The notes beneath the pieces are model-generated. The model worked only from the letters and a program-made list of their open reading frames with translations. It searched no databases and was not told where the DNA came from. A DNA stretch of 38,014 nt, taken from contig NZ_AYZC01000012.1 of NCBI RefSeq assembly GCF_001436775.1, positions 1 to 38,014 of the forward strand, read 5' to 3'. This DNA comes from Lactobacillus acetotolerans DSM 20749 = JCM 3825 (lineage in GTDB: Bacteria; Bacillota; Bacilli; Lactobacillales; Lactobacillaceae). The position numbers and the translations under genes were made by a program. Positions 9,419 through 16,438 of this stretch are shown here, one piece after another. Position 1 is the stretch's first letter. Every line of letters starts with the position of its first letter.

Positions 9419-9443
9419 TTTCACCCGTGAAACCTTGTTTCAC
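9419..9443. promoter_or_regulatory. Nested inverted repeats built from parS half-sites in the rsmG leader
   Basis: TTTCAC-CC-GTGAAA (9419-9432) is followed by an exact parS left half TGTTTCAC (9436-9443), so GTGAAAC (9427-9433) and GTTTCAC (9437-9443) form another inverted repeat. The Firmicute parS consensus is TGTTTCACGTGAAACA; here the halves are split by two bases or in swapped order. The rsmG ribosome binding site overlaps the first repeat. It may be a degenerate ParB or Noc site, or simply an RNA hairpin. Confidence 0.4.
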
Positions 9444-9578
9444 ACCCTATAAATTTAACTCTTAAAAAAGCTTATTGTAAAGCTAAACCATCTCTACAAT
9501 TATGAAGTATTTTACCGAAATCGTCAAAGGCTAGAGACCAGAAAATAGGCTATAATAGAGCGCAAAGGAGATAAAAAT

Positions 9579-10115
9579 ATGATTGTTACTTTAATTGTTT
9601 TAGCTTACTTAGCCTTAGAAACATACCAAGGCTATAGAACTGGCTTTACCAGGTTAATTATCAATTTGATTTTTGCGGCAATAGTTTTTATCATTGCAAT
9701 TTTTCTGCAAAATCCATTCGGTAACTGGCTATATATGCAAATAACAGGCCAGCATATTCAAACTAATTTAACAACTGGTACCAATTTAATGTTGTTCAGG
9801 TTTCTAGCCTTCTTCATTATTTTCTTTGTTGGCAAAATGGTTGTTAAACTCTTTAAGGGCTGGCTTCCAACTAAAAATCCCCATGCAAAAAGCTTCGGAA
9901 ATGTATTAGACGGTGTTTTAGGAGCAATCGTGTCCTTTGTAGCCAGCTATTTCTTCGTTTACATTATCCTTTCAATGTTAAACGCTCTGCAAAATCCTTG
10001 GTTCATGCAGCAAACCATCGATTCATCCTTCTTACGCTTCATCATTTACAGCACACCTGGACTTTCTAACGGGATGTTTAATAGTATCTTTAATATTAGT
10101 AGAACAGCTGCTTAA
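9579..10115 (+). CDS. CvpA-family membrane protein
   Basis: A 178-residue protein with four or five hydrophobic segments, of the CvpA/colicin V production family, whose general role is unclear (in some bacteria linked to cell envelope and biofilm). It begins MIVTLIVLAYLALETYQGYR with the typical early GYRTGF motif, and a second conserved glycine region (NVLDGVLGAIVSF) lies near residue 110. A TATAAT -10 box is at 9551-9556 and AAAGGAG lies eight bases before the ATG. It is a single-gene plus-strand unit divergent from rsmG. Confidence 0.8.
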   Translation: MIVTLIVLAYLALETYQGYRTGFTRLIINLIFAAIVFIIAIFLQNPFGNWLYMQITGQHIQTNLTTGTNLMLFRFLAFFIIFFVGKMVVKLFKGWLPTKNPHAKSFGNVLDGVLGAIVSFVASYFFVYIILSMLNALQNPWFMQQTIDSSFLRFIIYSTPGLSNGMFNSIFNISRTAA

Positions 10116-10134
10116 AAACAAAATAAACAATAAT

Positions 10135-10171
10135 AAAAGGTCTGACGCTTAAAAAAACGTCAAACCTTTTT
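10135..10171. terminator. Bidirectional terminator between cvpA-like gene and apbE
   Basis: An interrupted stem (AAAAGGTCTGACG with CGTCAAACCTTTT) with T-runs on both strands serves the two convergent genes. Confidence 0.8.
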
Positions 10172-10176
10172 CACTA

Positions 10177-11118
10177 TTAATTTTTAAAATTATCGTATTT
10201 AATCCGATCATCATTATAAACAAAAACTGCACCAATCCGGTCAGGATTTTTATCCCAACCTTTGATTGGCTTGCCTGCAAAAAACAGCCGCTTGCATTCA
10301 ATTTCTGCTTCAACTGAATCCTTGGTAAAAGTCGTCACTCCAGCCAAATCTGTTTTAACCGGATAACCAGTTCTAGGATCAATTATATGATGGTATTTAT
10401 GACCATCAACAACTAAATACCTTTCATAAGTTCCACTAGTAACAGCAGAACATTTCGGTACCATAACAGATGTAAGGTTATCACCACGGGGTTCTTTAGG
10501 ATCTTGAACACCGATGATCCATTTACCATTAACCCGTTTAGGTGAATCGCCAACGAGCAAAATATTGCCACCTAAATTGATGATCCCGGAATCTACGCCA
10601 TAAGCATACCACAGGTCACGAATTCGATCGGCAATCCAACCCTTAGCGATTCCGCCTAGGTCAAGCTCCATTCCTTTTTGCGTCAAAAAGACCGCTTGAT
10701 CTTGGTCATTCAATTCAACATTATAAGGATCAGTTAAGATCATCTTTTCCTGAATCTGATCATCACTTGGAACGTGGGCACCCTTAAAACCAATATGCCA
10801 AAGCTTAACTACCGGACCGATCAAAGCATTAAAGCCAAAATTTTCTTGGCTTTCTCTTACGGCTAATTTAACCAAGTCATAGGTGCCACTTGAAACCTGA
10901 ACTGCATGGTCTCCTGCCGCATGATTAATATCCATTACCTCTGATTCATCCCGGTTAACCGTGAGCAAATCTTCATAGTGATCGATTAAATCAAACGACT
11001 TTTGAATAATATAATTCTTCTTGGTCCCAAAAATTTGTAAAGTAATTGTTGTCCCTAAAGCATGGTGTTTTCCAACTGCCTGTTTAAGTGCTAAATCTTT
11101 AATCATTTTATTATCCAT
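10177..11118 (-). CDS. apbE: FAD:protein FMN transferase, ApbE family
   Basis: ApbE enzymes attach FMN to Thr/Ser of target flavoproteins, or in some forms hydrolyse FAD. The 313-residue protein has the family motifs HALGTTITLQIFG near the N-terminus, LDLGGIAKGWIADR in the middle and TSGTYERY and HHIIDPRTGYP toward the C-terminus. There is no signal peptide or lipobox, so it is probably cytoplasmic, as in several lactic acid bacteria. In such bacteria ApbE can flavinylate fumarate-reductase-like or NADH-dependent enzymes. It starts two bases after the phosphatase gene and is probably co-transcribed with it. Confidence 0.92.
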   Translation of the reverse strand: MDNKMIKDLALKQAVGKHHALGTTITLQIFGTKKNYIIQKSFDLIDHYEDLLTVNRDESEVMDINHAAGDHAVQVSSGTYDLVKLAVRESQENFGFNALIGPVVKLWHIGFKGAHVPSDDQIQEKMILTDPYNVELNDQDQAVFLTQKGMELDLGGIAKGWIADRIRDLWYAYGVDSGIINLGGNILLVGDSPKRVNGKWIIGVQDPKEPRGDNLTSVMVPKCSAVTSGTYERYLVVDGHKYHHIIDPRTGYPVKTDLAGVTTFTKDSVEAEIECKRLFFAGKPIKGWDKNPDRIGAVFVYNDDRIKYDNFKN

Positions 11119-11120
11119 TT

Positions 11121-11912
11121 TTATTTTTCTAAATATAATTCACGTAGAGCATCACGCAACTCAGGGGTGACATCAAGCTCTTCTCTAATGTACTTATCCA
11201 AACCACCAAATTCTTCATCAATAGTGATTAGCGCAGTATCCAAAAAGGCATCGGAGACCGAACCCAAGATTCGCATATTGGCACGAAAATAAATGTTTTC
11301 TCCACTTTTCTTAAAAGCAGCATCCCTGTCAGCACGGTAATCATTCAGCATATAATTCGAGTACAAATAATCTTGCCGAATTGTCTCCATATTCACACCC
11401 AAAATATACAAGATAAGCATGGTTACCACACCGGTACGATCTTTGCCTTCAGAACAATGATAGAGTACGGCTCCATCTTTAGTATCAGCTAGCAATTCCA
11501 AAATTTTATGAAAACTATGTTGAGCATGCGGCTTTTCAACGTGAGAGCGGTAACGGTGACACATCATCCTAAAGCCGGCATACTGGTCACGCCGATACCT
11601 TGCAAAAGTAGCAGTGACGTTACTGCTGCCACCTTTAGTATTATCCTCAATTGAAACCGGGATATCGAAATGCTCAACGCCAGGCAATTCCTCATCGGTA
11701 CACTTTTTACATTCTGCTGGCGAACGTAAATCTATTATCTTTTTCACGCCATAATTAAGCAAAAAATGCTCATCATGTTTACTTAAGCCATTAATTTTAC
11801 CCGTTCTAAGCAAACGGTGTGATTTTATTTTACGACCATTAAAGCCAATATACCCACCCAAATCACGCGGATTACGGACTGTCTTCAATGGCAAAACAAC
11901 TGGATTAGACAT
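11121..11912 (-). CDS. Tyrosine-protein phosphatase (dual-specificity, Y_phosphatase3 type)
   Basis: A 263-residue cysteine phosphatase related to LipA of Listeria and other bacterial protein tyrosine/phosphoinositide phosphatases. The active loop is HCSEGKDRTG (Cys153, Arg159), matching CX5R. The N-terminus carries NPRDLGG and the Arg-rich RLLRTGKI segment, also typical of the family. The substrate cannot be told; exopolysaccharide kinases or phosphoinositides are possibilities. No signal peptide is seen. It heads a two-gene unit with apbE. Confidence 0.88.
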   Translation of the reverse strand: MSNPVVLPLKTVRNPRDLGGYIGFNGRKIKSHRLLRTGKINGLSKHDEHFLLNYGVKKIIDLRSPAECKKCTDEELPGVEHFDIPVSIEDNTKGGSSNVTATFARYRRDQYAGFRMMCHRYRSHVEKPHAQHSFHKILELLADTKDGAVLYHCSEGKDRTGVVTMLILYILGVNMETIRQDYLYSNYMLNDYRADRDAAFKKSGENIYFRANMRILGSVSDAFLDTALITIDEEFGGLDKYIREELDVTPELRDALRELYLEK

Positions 11913-11934
11913 TTATTCATCCCCTTCATGCACC

Positions 11935-11969
11935 AAAATAACCGGATAGGAATCCTATCCGGTTATTTT
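11935..11969. terminator. Perfect-stem terminator after the flavin reductase pair
   Basis: A long perfect palindrome (AAAATAACCGGATAGG with its complement) has T-runs on both sides. It ends the minus-strand flavin reductase operon before the phosphatase gene. Confidence 0.88.
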
Positions 11970-11996
11970 ACTCCCTGCTATACAAACTAGCAAAGG

Positions 11997-12545
11997 TTAT
12001 TTGTTTGCTTGTTTAACAAAGTTAAAGAAGTTATCCATCATACCATCTAATTGCTTAATATAAGTATCATTCGTTAGATCGCCAGTTTCCTTATCAAAGT
12101 TGCTTGCTGCGTTGCCAAATAAGATTTCGTTACCCGGTAAAACATTTGCACTCATATCTGGTGAAAGTAAAATCTCACGGATATCTTCTTGAGCACGACT
12201 AGCACCTTGGGTACCATATGAAGTACCAACTACAGCTACTGGCTTCATCTTCATTACATTAGGGCCAGCATGTGAACCTAGCCATTCAAGTGCACTTTTA
12301 AGTGAAGATGGAATAGAATGATTATATTCTGGTGTAGCTATAATAAGACCATCAGCACTTTTTATGTCTTTAACCCATTGTTTAATAGAATCATCGGCCA
12401 TATCAGTTCTGCTGAAGGGTGTTAATTTATCAATTTCTTTCACTTCAATGTCAGCTTTATCACCATAACGCTTGGCAATAAATCTTGCCAAAAAACGATT
12501 ATATGAAAAAGGTGCATTTGTACCAACAATTGCTAATATTTTCAT
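11997..12545 (-). CDS. NAD(P)H-dependent FMN reductase, second gene of an Nfr-like pair
   Basis: A flavodoxin-fold NADPH_FMN-reductase family protein of 182 residues. It begins KILAIVGTNAPFSYNRFLA, where the FMN phosphate loop lies, and contains GLIIATPEYNHSIPSSLKSA, the conserved second FMN loop, and the VAVVGTSYG segment. It lies 12 bases after a paralogue. In L. johnsonii a tandem pair of this kind (Nfr1/Nfr2) makes H2O2 from NADH, O2 and FMN; the same role is likely here but inferred. The first residues and loops are intact. Confidence 0.87.
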   Translation of the reverse strand: MKILAIVGTNAPFSYNRFLARFIAKRYGDKADIEVKEIDKLTPFSRTDMADDSIKQWVKDIKSADGLIIATPEYNHSIPSSLKSALEWLGSHAGPNVMKMKPVAVVGTSYGTQGASRAQEDIREILLSPDMSANVLPGNEILFGNAASNFDKETGDLTNDTYIKQLDGMMDNFFNFVKQANK

Positions 12546-12557
12546 TCTTGACCCCTC

Positions 12558-13097
12558 CTATTTAGAAATTTCTGAGTACCAATTGTCAACTTCGTCAAAG
12601 AAGTGGTCTAAGAATTTTACAGTATCTTCATCAACCAAGTTACCATCTTTATCAAATTGCTTATATGCTATACCCATCATAAACTCATCATCATTAAATA
12701 CCTTAGCACTAAATCCAGGAGCACTTAATAAAGTTTTTAAACGAGTTTGTGAACGAGCTGCGCCTTGAGGAAGTGGTGAAGTTGACACAATAACAACTGG
12801 TTTATTGTGGAATGGGTGAACTGCACTTGATAACCATTCAAGAGCACTTCTTAATGCACTAGTTACTGAGTGTTGTTGTTCCGGAGAACCAATTAGTACT
12901 AAATCGGCTTTTTCAATCTCTGTACCAAGTGATAAAACTTCAGCGGGTGCTTCGACACCTTCTTTAAACATTGGTAATCCTTTAACAGTTACCAATTTAA
13001 AATCATATTTATCACCATAACGCTTAGTAATATATTTTAACAATGCTTCATTAAATGAATTTTTGGCATTTGAGCCAGATAATGCAAGGATCTTCAT
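12558..13097 (-). CDS. NAD(P)H-dependent FMN reductase, first gene of an Nfr-like pair
   Basis: The 179-residue paralogue of the next gene, starting [19 protein letters not shown]. The second FMN loop reads [20 protein letters not shown], with Glu-Gln-Gln-His where the partner has Glu-Tyr-Asn-His, so the aromatic residue that usually stacks near the flavin is changed. Two diverged subunits suggest a heteromer, as reported for the L. johnsonii pair. The likely promoter has a TATAAT at 13141-13146 (minus strand), and a TetR-family gene lies just upstream. Confidence 0.86.
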   Translation of the reverse strand: MKILALSGSNAKNSFNEALLKYITKRYGDKYDFKLVTVKGLPMFKEGVEAPAEVLSLGTEIEKADLVLIGSPEQQHSVTSALRSALEWLSSAVHPFHNKPVVIVSTSPLPQGAARSQTRLKTLLSAPGFSAKVFNDDEFMMGIAYKQFDKDGNLVDEDTVKFLDHFFDEVDNWYSEISK

Positions 13098-13119
13098 AAA
13101 ATCCCACCTTTCAAACTTT

Positions 13120-13146
13120 GATATCTCAATATCTAAGTTAATTATA
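13120..13146 (-). promoter_or_regulatory. -10 box and operator-like repeat of the flavin reductase operon
   Basis: Read on the minus strand, TATAAT lies at 13146-13141, and an inverted repeat GATAT-N4-ATATC (13120-13133) covers the expected start point. The adjacent TetR-family gene makes it a candidate repressor site; this is inference. Confidence 0.45.
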
Positions 13147-13190
13147 TCCTATAAAGGATTTTTAGTTGATTTCTATGCTTCTGCTTTTTA

Positions 13191-13802
13191 TTAATAAGGT
13201 AAATCTTCATTTGCAAATAATGGTGATTCATTAACCCTAGATTTAGCAAGCCAATCATTAAGCATCGCATCATGAATTTGTGCATTCAGTACATTAATAA
13301 TCTGTTCTTGACTAAATCTAGCAATTTTATTAACTACCAAGGCAGCCATTCCAGCAGTGGTAATCCAGTTAGCAATAACAATACCACGAATCCGTTCATC
13401 ACTGTAATCAGTATTAGGATATTGTGCTTTAAATTTTTCAATTCCCAATTCCATTAAAGTATCAGAAATAATTTTACTGCCAAATTTACCATCAACAAAC
13501 ATTGCCTTAAACAAATTTACATACTTTTCAGCAAAATAAATGTAAGATAAATCTAAATCAATCAAAGGTTTCCCAGTGTACTTTTTTTGTAAAGTATCAG
13601 TCCTTAATTCATGTGAAATTCTCTTAAGAACTTGATTACGTAATTCAGACATACTCTTAAATTCAAGGTATAAAGGCTGTGTAGAAAAATGCCCAGCCTT
13701 AGCAATACTACGAGCAGTTAAACTTTCAATACCATCTTTAACCGCCATTCTATAAGCAACATCTAGAATTTTACTTTTGCTAATTTCTTTCTTTCTTGCC
13801 AT
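13191..13802 (-). CDS. TetR/AcrR-family transcriptional regulator
   Basis: A 203-residue regulator. The N-terminal DNA-binding domain reads ILDVAYRMAVKDGIESLTAR then SIAKAGHFSTQPLYLEFKSM, a TetR-type helix-turn-helix (about residues 12-55). The remainder is a helical ligand domain without recognisable similarity. It lies 93 bases upstream of the flavin reductase pair on the same strand and probably controls it, possibly sensing flavin or redox state (inference). There is no strong terminator between the two, so readthrough is possible. Confidence 0.82.
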   Translation of the reverse strand: MARKKEISKSKILDVAYRMAVKDGIESLTARSIAKAGHFSTQPLYLEFKSMSELRNQVLKRISHELRTDTLQKKYTGKPLIDLDLSYIYFAEKYVNLFKAMFVDGKFGSKIISDTLMELGIEKFKAQYPNTDYSDERIRGIVIANWITTAGMAALVVNKIARFSQEQIINVLNAQIHDAMLNDWLAKSRVNESPLFANEDLPY

Positions 13803-13952
13803 TTTGGTAATCCTTAATCAAAACTAATAAATATACTTCTCCAAGTAAATGTTATTTTTTCTACTTATTAATGATATATCGTCAAAATGACAAATGCAAG
13901 AATTAAATAACAAATTTTACAGTCTTTTTTGTCTTTTAAGAATCCGCTTCAA

Positions 13953-14171
13953 CTATTTATTATTCAAGAATTGGTCATAATTTGAAGATATCATTTCAAT
14001 AACTTCTTTTTTGCTCAAACCTTGGGCAGCACAAAAAGAAAAAAAGGCAGCGGATAAAATATAGCCGCGTTCACGATCATCAGTTAAGTTTTTTGAGAAT
14101 TTCATGTTGATCCTGTGATTTTTATAATCGGTTGACAATTGAATTGCTTTATCTTCTGGTTCTTCGTCCAT
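13953..14171 (-). CDS. Small hypothetical protein, 72 residues
   Basis: I do not recognise this gene. It is a soluble, charged protein: residues 1-35 are acidic/polar, and a helical segment YILSAAFFSFCAAQGLSKKE follows. TGAGGT six bases before the ATG is a fair ribosome binding site and codon use resembles the neighbours, so it is probably real. It lies divergent from pepD, with only 71 bases between the two starts. Confidence 0.6.
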   Translation of the reverse strand: MDEEPEDKAIQLSTDYKNHRINMKFSKNLTDDRERGYILSAAFFSFCAAQGLSKKEVIEMISSNYDQFLNNK

Positions 14172-14242
14172 ATTAATACCTCATTAAATATAAATTTTAA
14201 GTTACAATAATTATAAACCAAGTGTAGAAAGTGTGAAATTAT

Positions 14243-15658
14243 ATGAATACAAAGATTGGTCGCTCATCATGTACTTCCATCTTAATTGGTAAAAAGGCAT
14301 CCTTATCCGCTAGTGTAATCATTGGTCGCAACGAAGATGCTAAGACCGCCTGGCCGAAACATTTAGCATTTAACAAATACGAAGCAAATAATAAAAATAA
14401 CCACTTTAAATCCAAAGATAATAAGTTTGAAATGGACCTACCGCGCGAAAAATATGCTTATTCCTCTACGCCTGAATGGACCGATAAGTACGGTATTTTC
14501 GAAGAAGATGGCATCAACCAATACCACGTTGCTATGAGTGCAACTGAAAGCGCCTATGCAAACGATCGAGTTATAGCAGCCGATCCTTTTAATACTAAAA
14601 GCGGTATTCTGGAAGAAGCTATGGTTACTGTCGTCCTGCCTTACATTAAAAACGCTCGCGATGGCGTGCAAAGGTTAGGCAAAATCATAGAAAAGCATGG
14701 TGCAGCCGAAGCAGATGGTATTTTATTTGCTGACCGTGATGAAGCTTGGTACATGGAAATTGGATCTGGTCATTATTGGGTAGCGCAACGCATCCCTGAT
14801 GACTCATACGCTGTGGCCGCCAACCAATTAGCCATTCAAGAAATTAACTTTAATGATTCAGACAATTTCATGTTTACAAATGGATTAAAAGATTTTGTCT
14901 ATGAGAATCATCTATGGCCTAAAAATAAAACATTTATTTGGCGAGAAATTTTTGGTACGCATAATGATAGTGATTTGCATTACAACACACCGCGAGTTTG
15001 GTCTGGACAACGTCTACTTACCCCATCGGTAAAGCAAGAACCGCAAAATTTTGACCTTCCATTTATTAGAAAGCCGGATAAACCAATCTCCATCCAAGAT
15101 GCGCAGGCCGTTCTAAGTAATCACTATGAAAACACACCGTATGACTTAACTAATAAGAAAAATAAAGAGCAGCCAGCCTTCCGGCCAATCTCAGTTGCAA
15201 CTACCCAAGAATCACATTTATTGGAATTAAATGGTGAGGATATGACCCATTGGCTCGCTATGGGTGTTGCAGCTCAAAGTGTTTATATCCCGTTTTACCC
15301 ACAAGGTACGAAAGTTCCTAATATGTGGAAGAACGGCAAAGAAACTTACAGCCCAAACTCTGCTTACTGGATTTTCAAGTTAGCTTCCACCTTAGTTGAC
15401 CGTGATTGGGGTAAATACGGTACTGATTTGGGCAACGCTCAGGATGAAGCCAAAGAAAAAGTGCTGCACCTACGTTATCAATATGACCAAAAATTGGCTA
15501 ATGAAAAAAATAAAACAAAAAGAACTGCTTTAGTTGATGAAGCGAACGCCAAAATGGCTAAAACTGCAACAGATATTTTTAAAGATTTGTCAGCCAAATT
15601 AATTACTAAGCAAACAGCTGATTCACCTTTAAGCTTCAAGATGGATCCTGATTTATAA
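14243..15658 (+). CDS. pepD: C69-family dipeptidase PepD
   Basis: An Ntn-fold dipeptidase with broad specificity that completes peptide use inside the cell. The nucleophile cysteine is Cys10 (RSSCTSILIGKKAS); the first nine residues would be a short propeptide removed on activation. The following SVIIGRNEDA and the later DRDEAWYMEIGSGHYW segment are typical of PepD of lactobacilli. The 471-residue length is standard. GTGTAGAAAGTG precedes the ATG, giving only a weak ribosome binding site. A terminator follows at once. Lactobacilli usually have several pepD paralogues, so the exact letter suffix is not assigned. Confidence 0.93.
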   Translation: MNTKIGRSSCTSILIGKKASLSASVIIGRNEDAKTAWPKHLAFNKYEANNKNNHFKSKDNKFEMDLPREKYAYSSTPEWTDKYGIFEEDGINQYHVAMSATESAYANDRVIAADPFNTKSGILEEAMVTVVLPYIKNARDGVQRLGKIIEKHGAAEADGILFADRDEAWYMEIGSGHYWVAQRIPDDSYAVAANQLAIQEINFNDSDNFMFTNGLKDFVYENHLWPKNKTFIWREIFGTHNDSDLHYNTPRVWSGQRLLTPSVKQEPQNFDLPFIRKPDKPISIQDAQAVLSNHYENTPYDLTNKKNKEQPAFRPISVATTQESHLLELNGEDMTHWLAMGVAAQSVYIPFYPQGTKVPNMWKNGKETYSPNSAYWIFKLASTLVDRDWGKYGTDLGNAQDEAKEKVLHLRYQYDQKLANEKNKTKRTALVDEANAKMAKTATDIFKDLSAKLITKQTADSPLSFKMDPDL

Positions 15659-15671
15659 AAATAAATCTAAT

Positions 15672-15693
15672 CATTTTTAACAATACATAAAAA
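15672..15693 (+). repeat. 22-bp direct repeat, left copy (island boundary)
   Basis: These 22 bases recur exactly at 16928-16949, and an ATAAATCTAA element lies just upstream of both copies. The copies bracket about 1.25 kb with the antisense RNA cassettes and the orphan antitoxin. The left copy forms part of the pepD 3' flank. Confidence 0.7.
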
Positions 15694-15723
15694 CCATTCC
15701 TAAAATAAAGGAATGGTTTTTGT
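15689..15723 (+). terminator. pepD terminator
   Basis: A stem AAAACCATTCC with GGAATGGTTTT, loop about nine bases, followed by T5 and GTG. It lies 31 bases after the pepD stop. Confidence 0.82.
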
Positions 15724-15831
15724 GTGGCATCTATTTTGCTGAAAAGTACATTAAATTCTACAAAACTACAAAAATGTTAATTTAATTTATACAGATTTAT
15801 AAATTTGTTGAGATATAAATTTTCAAGTCAT

Positions 15832-15905
15832 AAAAAAGAGTGATCACTGTGATCACTCAAACAGCATGCTACGTAGTAAGTAACCAACTTACTACTACAC
15901 GCTTT
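15832..15905 (-). ncRNA. Antisense-RNA-like relic of cassette 1
   Basis: On the minus strand this segment has the same order of elements as the small RNA at 16114-16221: a pairing segment (complement of CTACACGCTTTTGC), a stem-loop (perfect 9-bp stem, 15873-15881 with 15887-15895) and a terminator (10-base arms at 15838-15858, then T6). Stems are conserved while their sequences differ from the second copy, a sign of selection on RNA structure. The promoter region present in cassette 2 is missing here, so transcription is uncertain; a weak CATAAT on the minus strand lies upstream. Confidence 0.5.
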
Positions 15906-15906
15906 T

Positions 15907-16020
15907 GCGACATTATGGAAATTACTTCTAATTTACTTGTTACTAAGGTAAGCAACCAAATTTTTAATAGCCCTTAGAAAAACTATTAGATCATTAATTG
16001 AATTGCTAAAAGAATTGTAA
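15907..16020 (+). pseudogene. Decayed toxin-like peptide gene (cassette 1)
   Basis: The frame from 15907 reads ATLWKLLLIYLLLR, a TAA stop at 15949-15951, then ATKFLIALRKTIRSLIELLK and EL before a final TAA. It matches the peptide gene of cassette 2 along its length, and the TAA replaces a CAA (Gln) codon there. There is no start codon, no ribosome binding site and no promoter: the segment between the small-RNA region and the peptide core seems deleted. It shows that the ancestral peptide had a longer C-terminus (about 38 residues). Confidence 0.65.
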
Positions 16021-16028
16021 CAAATATG

Positions 16029-16056
16029 GCAGCCCAATTAAATGGGCTGCTTTTTT
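16029..16056 (+). terminator. Terminator of decayed cassette 1
   Basis: GCAGCCCA pairs with TGGGCTGC, followed by T6. It is a relative of the terminator at 16439-16466, where two stem pairs have changed to GCAGCTCA/TGAGCTGC. Confidence 0.85.
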
Positions 16057-16113
16057 AAACAAGCAATAGTATTCTTATTTGTTTATTCGGAATCTACAAG
16101 TAAATTAAAATAT

Positions 16114-16221
16114 AAAAAAGACGGTCAAATGACCGCCTAGAGTATGTTTCCGTAGCAAATGATCATTTTGTCACTACACATCTTTTGACTAAATGTCTCA
16201 TGCTAGCATACATTGTTCCCA
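16114..16221 (-). ncRNA. Predicted antisense regulatory RNA (antitoxin candidate), cassette 2
   Basis: A minus-strand RNA of about 108 nt is predicted from an extended -10 box TGTTATAAT (16236-16228) to a terminator with stem CGGTCA/TGACCG (16122-16135) and T6 (16119-16114). In between lie a stem-loop (GTAG/CTAC plus CAAATGA/TCATTT, 16152-16177) and the segment complementary to TACACATCTTTTGA (16175-16188). That segment can pair with the first 14 nt of the peptide mRNA, with one G-U pair. The layout is like divergent type I systems such as tisB/istR-1, not like the convergent par/Fst system. Transcription is inferred, not shown. Confidence 0.6.
16175..16188 (+). repeat. Pairing repeat, small-RNA copy
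   Basis: TACACATCTTTTGA recurs as TACACATTTTTTGA at 16251-16264, the predicted 5' end of the peptide mRNA. The direct repeat makes the minus-strand RNA complementary to the mRNA in trans. Confidence 0.75.
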
Positions 16222-16227
16222 ATTAAT

Positions 16228-16245
16228 ATTATAACATGATAAAAT
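16228..16245. promoter_or_regulatory. Back-to-back extended -10 promoters of cassette 2
   Basis: TGTTATAAT on the minus strand (16236-16228) abuts TGATAAAAT on the plus strand (16237-16245). Both fit the TGnTATAAT extended -10 consensus; neither has a good -35. The minus start falls near 16221 and the plus start near 16251. RNA polymerase could probably occupy only one at a time (inference). Confidence 0.6.
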
Positions 16246-16250
16246 TAGAT

Positions 16251-16310
16251 TACACATTTTTTGATGTGTATTATCTCAAGAAGTCCGATCAACTTCTATG
16301 AAGGAGGTGT
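16251..16310 (+). promoter_or_regulatory. Structured leader of the toxin-like mRNA
   Basis: The leader starts with a hairpin TACACAT/ATGTGTA (16251-16270) that overlaps the antisense pairing site, then a hairpin AGAAGT/ACTTCT (16280-16297 region). An alternative CTTC/GAAG pairing would cover part of the very strong ribosome binding site AAGGAGGTG (16301-16309). Such leaders in type I toxin mRNAs control translation; here it is inference. Confidence 0.5.
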
Positions 16311-16315
16311 ATAAA

Positions 16316-16399
16316 ATGCCTCATATAGCAACATTGCTCCTAATCTATTTGTTATTAAAACAAACTACCCAACTTTTAAAAGTCTTAAAAAAGTTTTAA
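16316..16399 (+). CDS. Toxin-like small hydrophobic/basic peptide with a possible -1 frameshift
   Basis: The 27-codon gene encodes MPHIATLLLIYLLLKQTTQL then LKVLKKF. It has an ideal ribosome binding site (AAGGAGGTG, six bases before ATG). The hydrophobic core LLLIYLLL followed by a Lys-rich amphipathic helix resembles membrane-acting type I toxins in character, but I see no named family. At 16387-16393 the heptamer A AAA AAG lies exactly in the reading register for -1 slippage. A shift would replace the final F by VLKELVELFKNI, ending at TAG 16429-16431 and giving 38 residues, and the added part matches the decayed copy at 15907-16020. It could instead be a plain one-base loss in an A7 run. 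Confidence 0.6.
   Translation: MPHIATLLLIYLLLKQTTQLLKVLKKF
16387..16393 (+). other. A AAA AAG slippery heptamer
   Basis: The heptamer is read TTA AAA AAG, the correct register for -1 slippage as in dnaX-type sites. After slippage, translation would continue 12 codons to TAG at 16429-16431. No clear stimulatory stem is seen except the terminator stem beginning at 16439. Confidence 0.45.
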
Positions 16400-16438
16400 A
16401 AGAATTGGTTGAATTGTTTAAAAATATCTAGATTAATG

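Noticed and set aside
12472-12768. Plus-strand frame across the flavin reductase junction
   Set aside because: It is antisense to two clear flavodoxin-fold genes and has no ribosome binding site or recognisable domain.
15915-15977. Frame starting at ATG 15915 (MEITSNLLVT) as a small gene
   Set aside because: It lacks a ribosome binding site and runs in a different frame from the stretch that matches the cassette 2 peptide.
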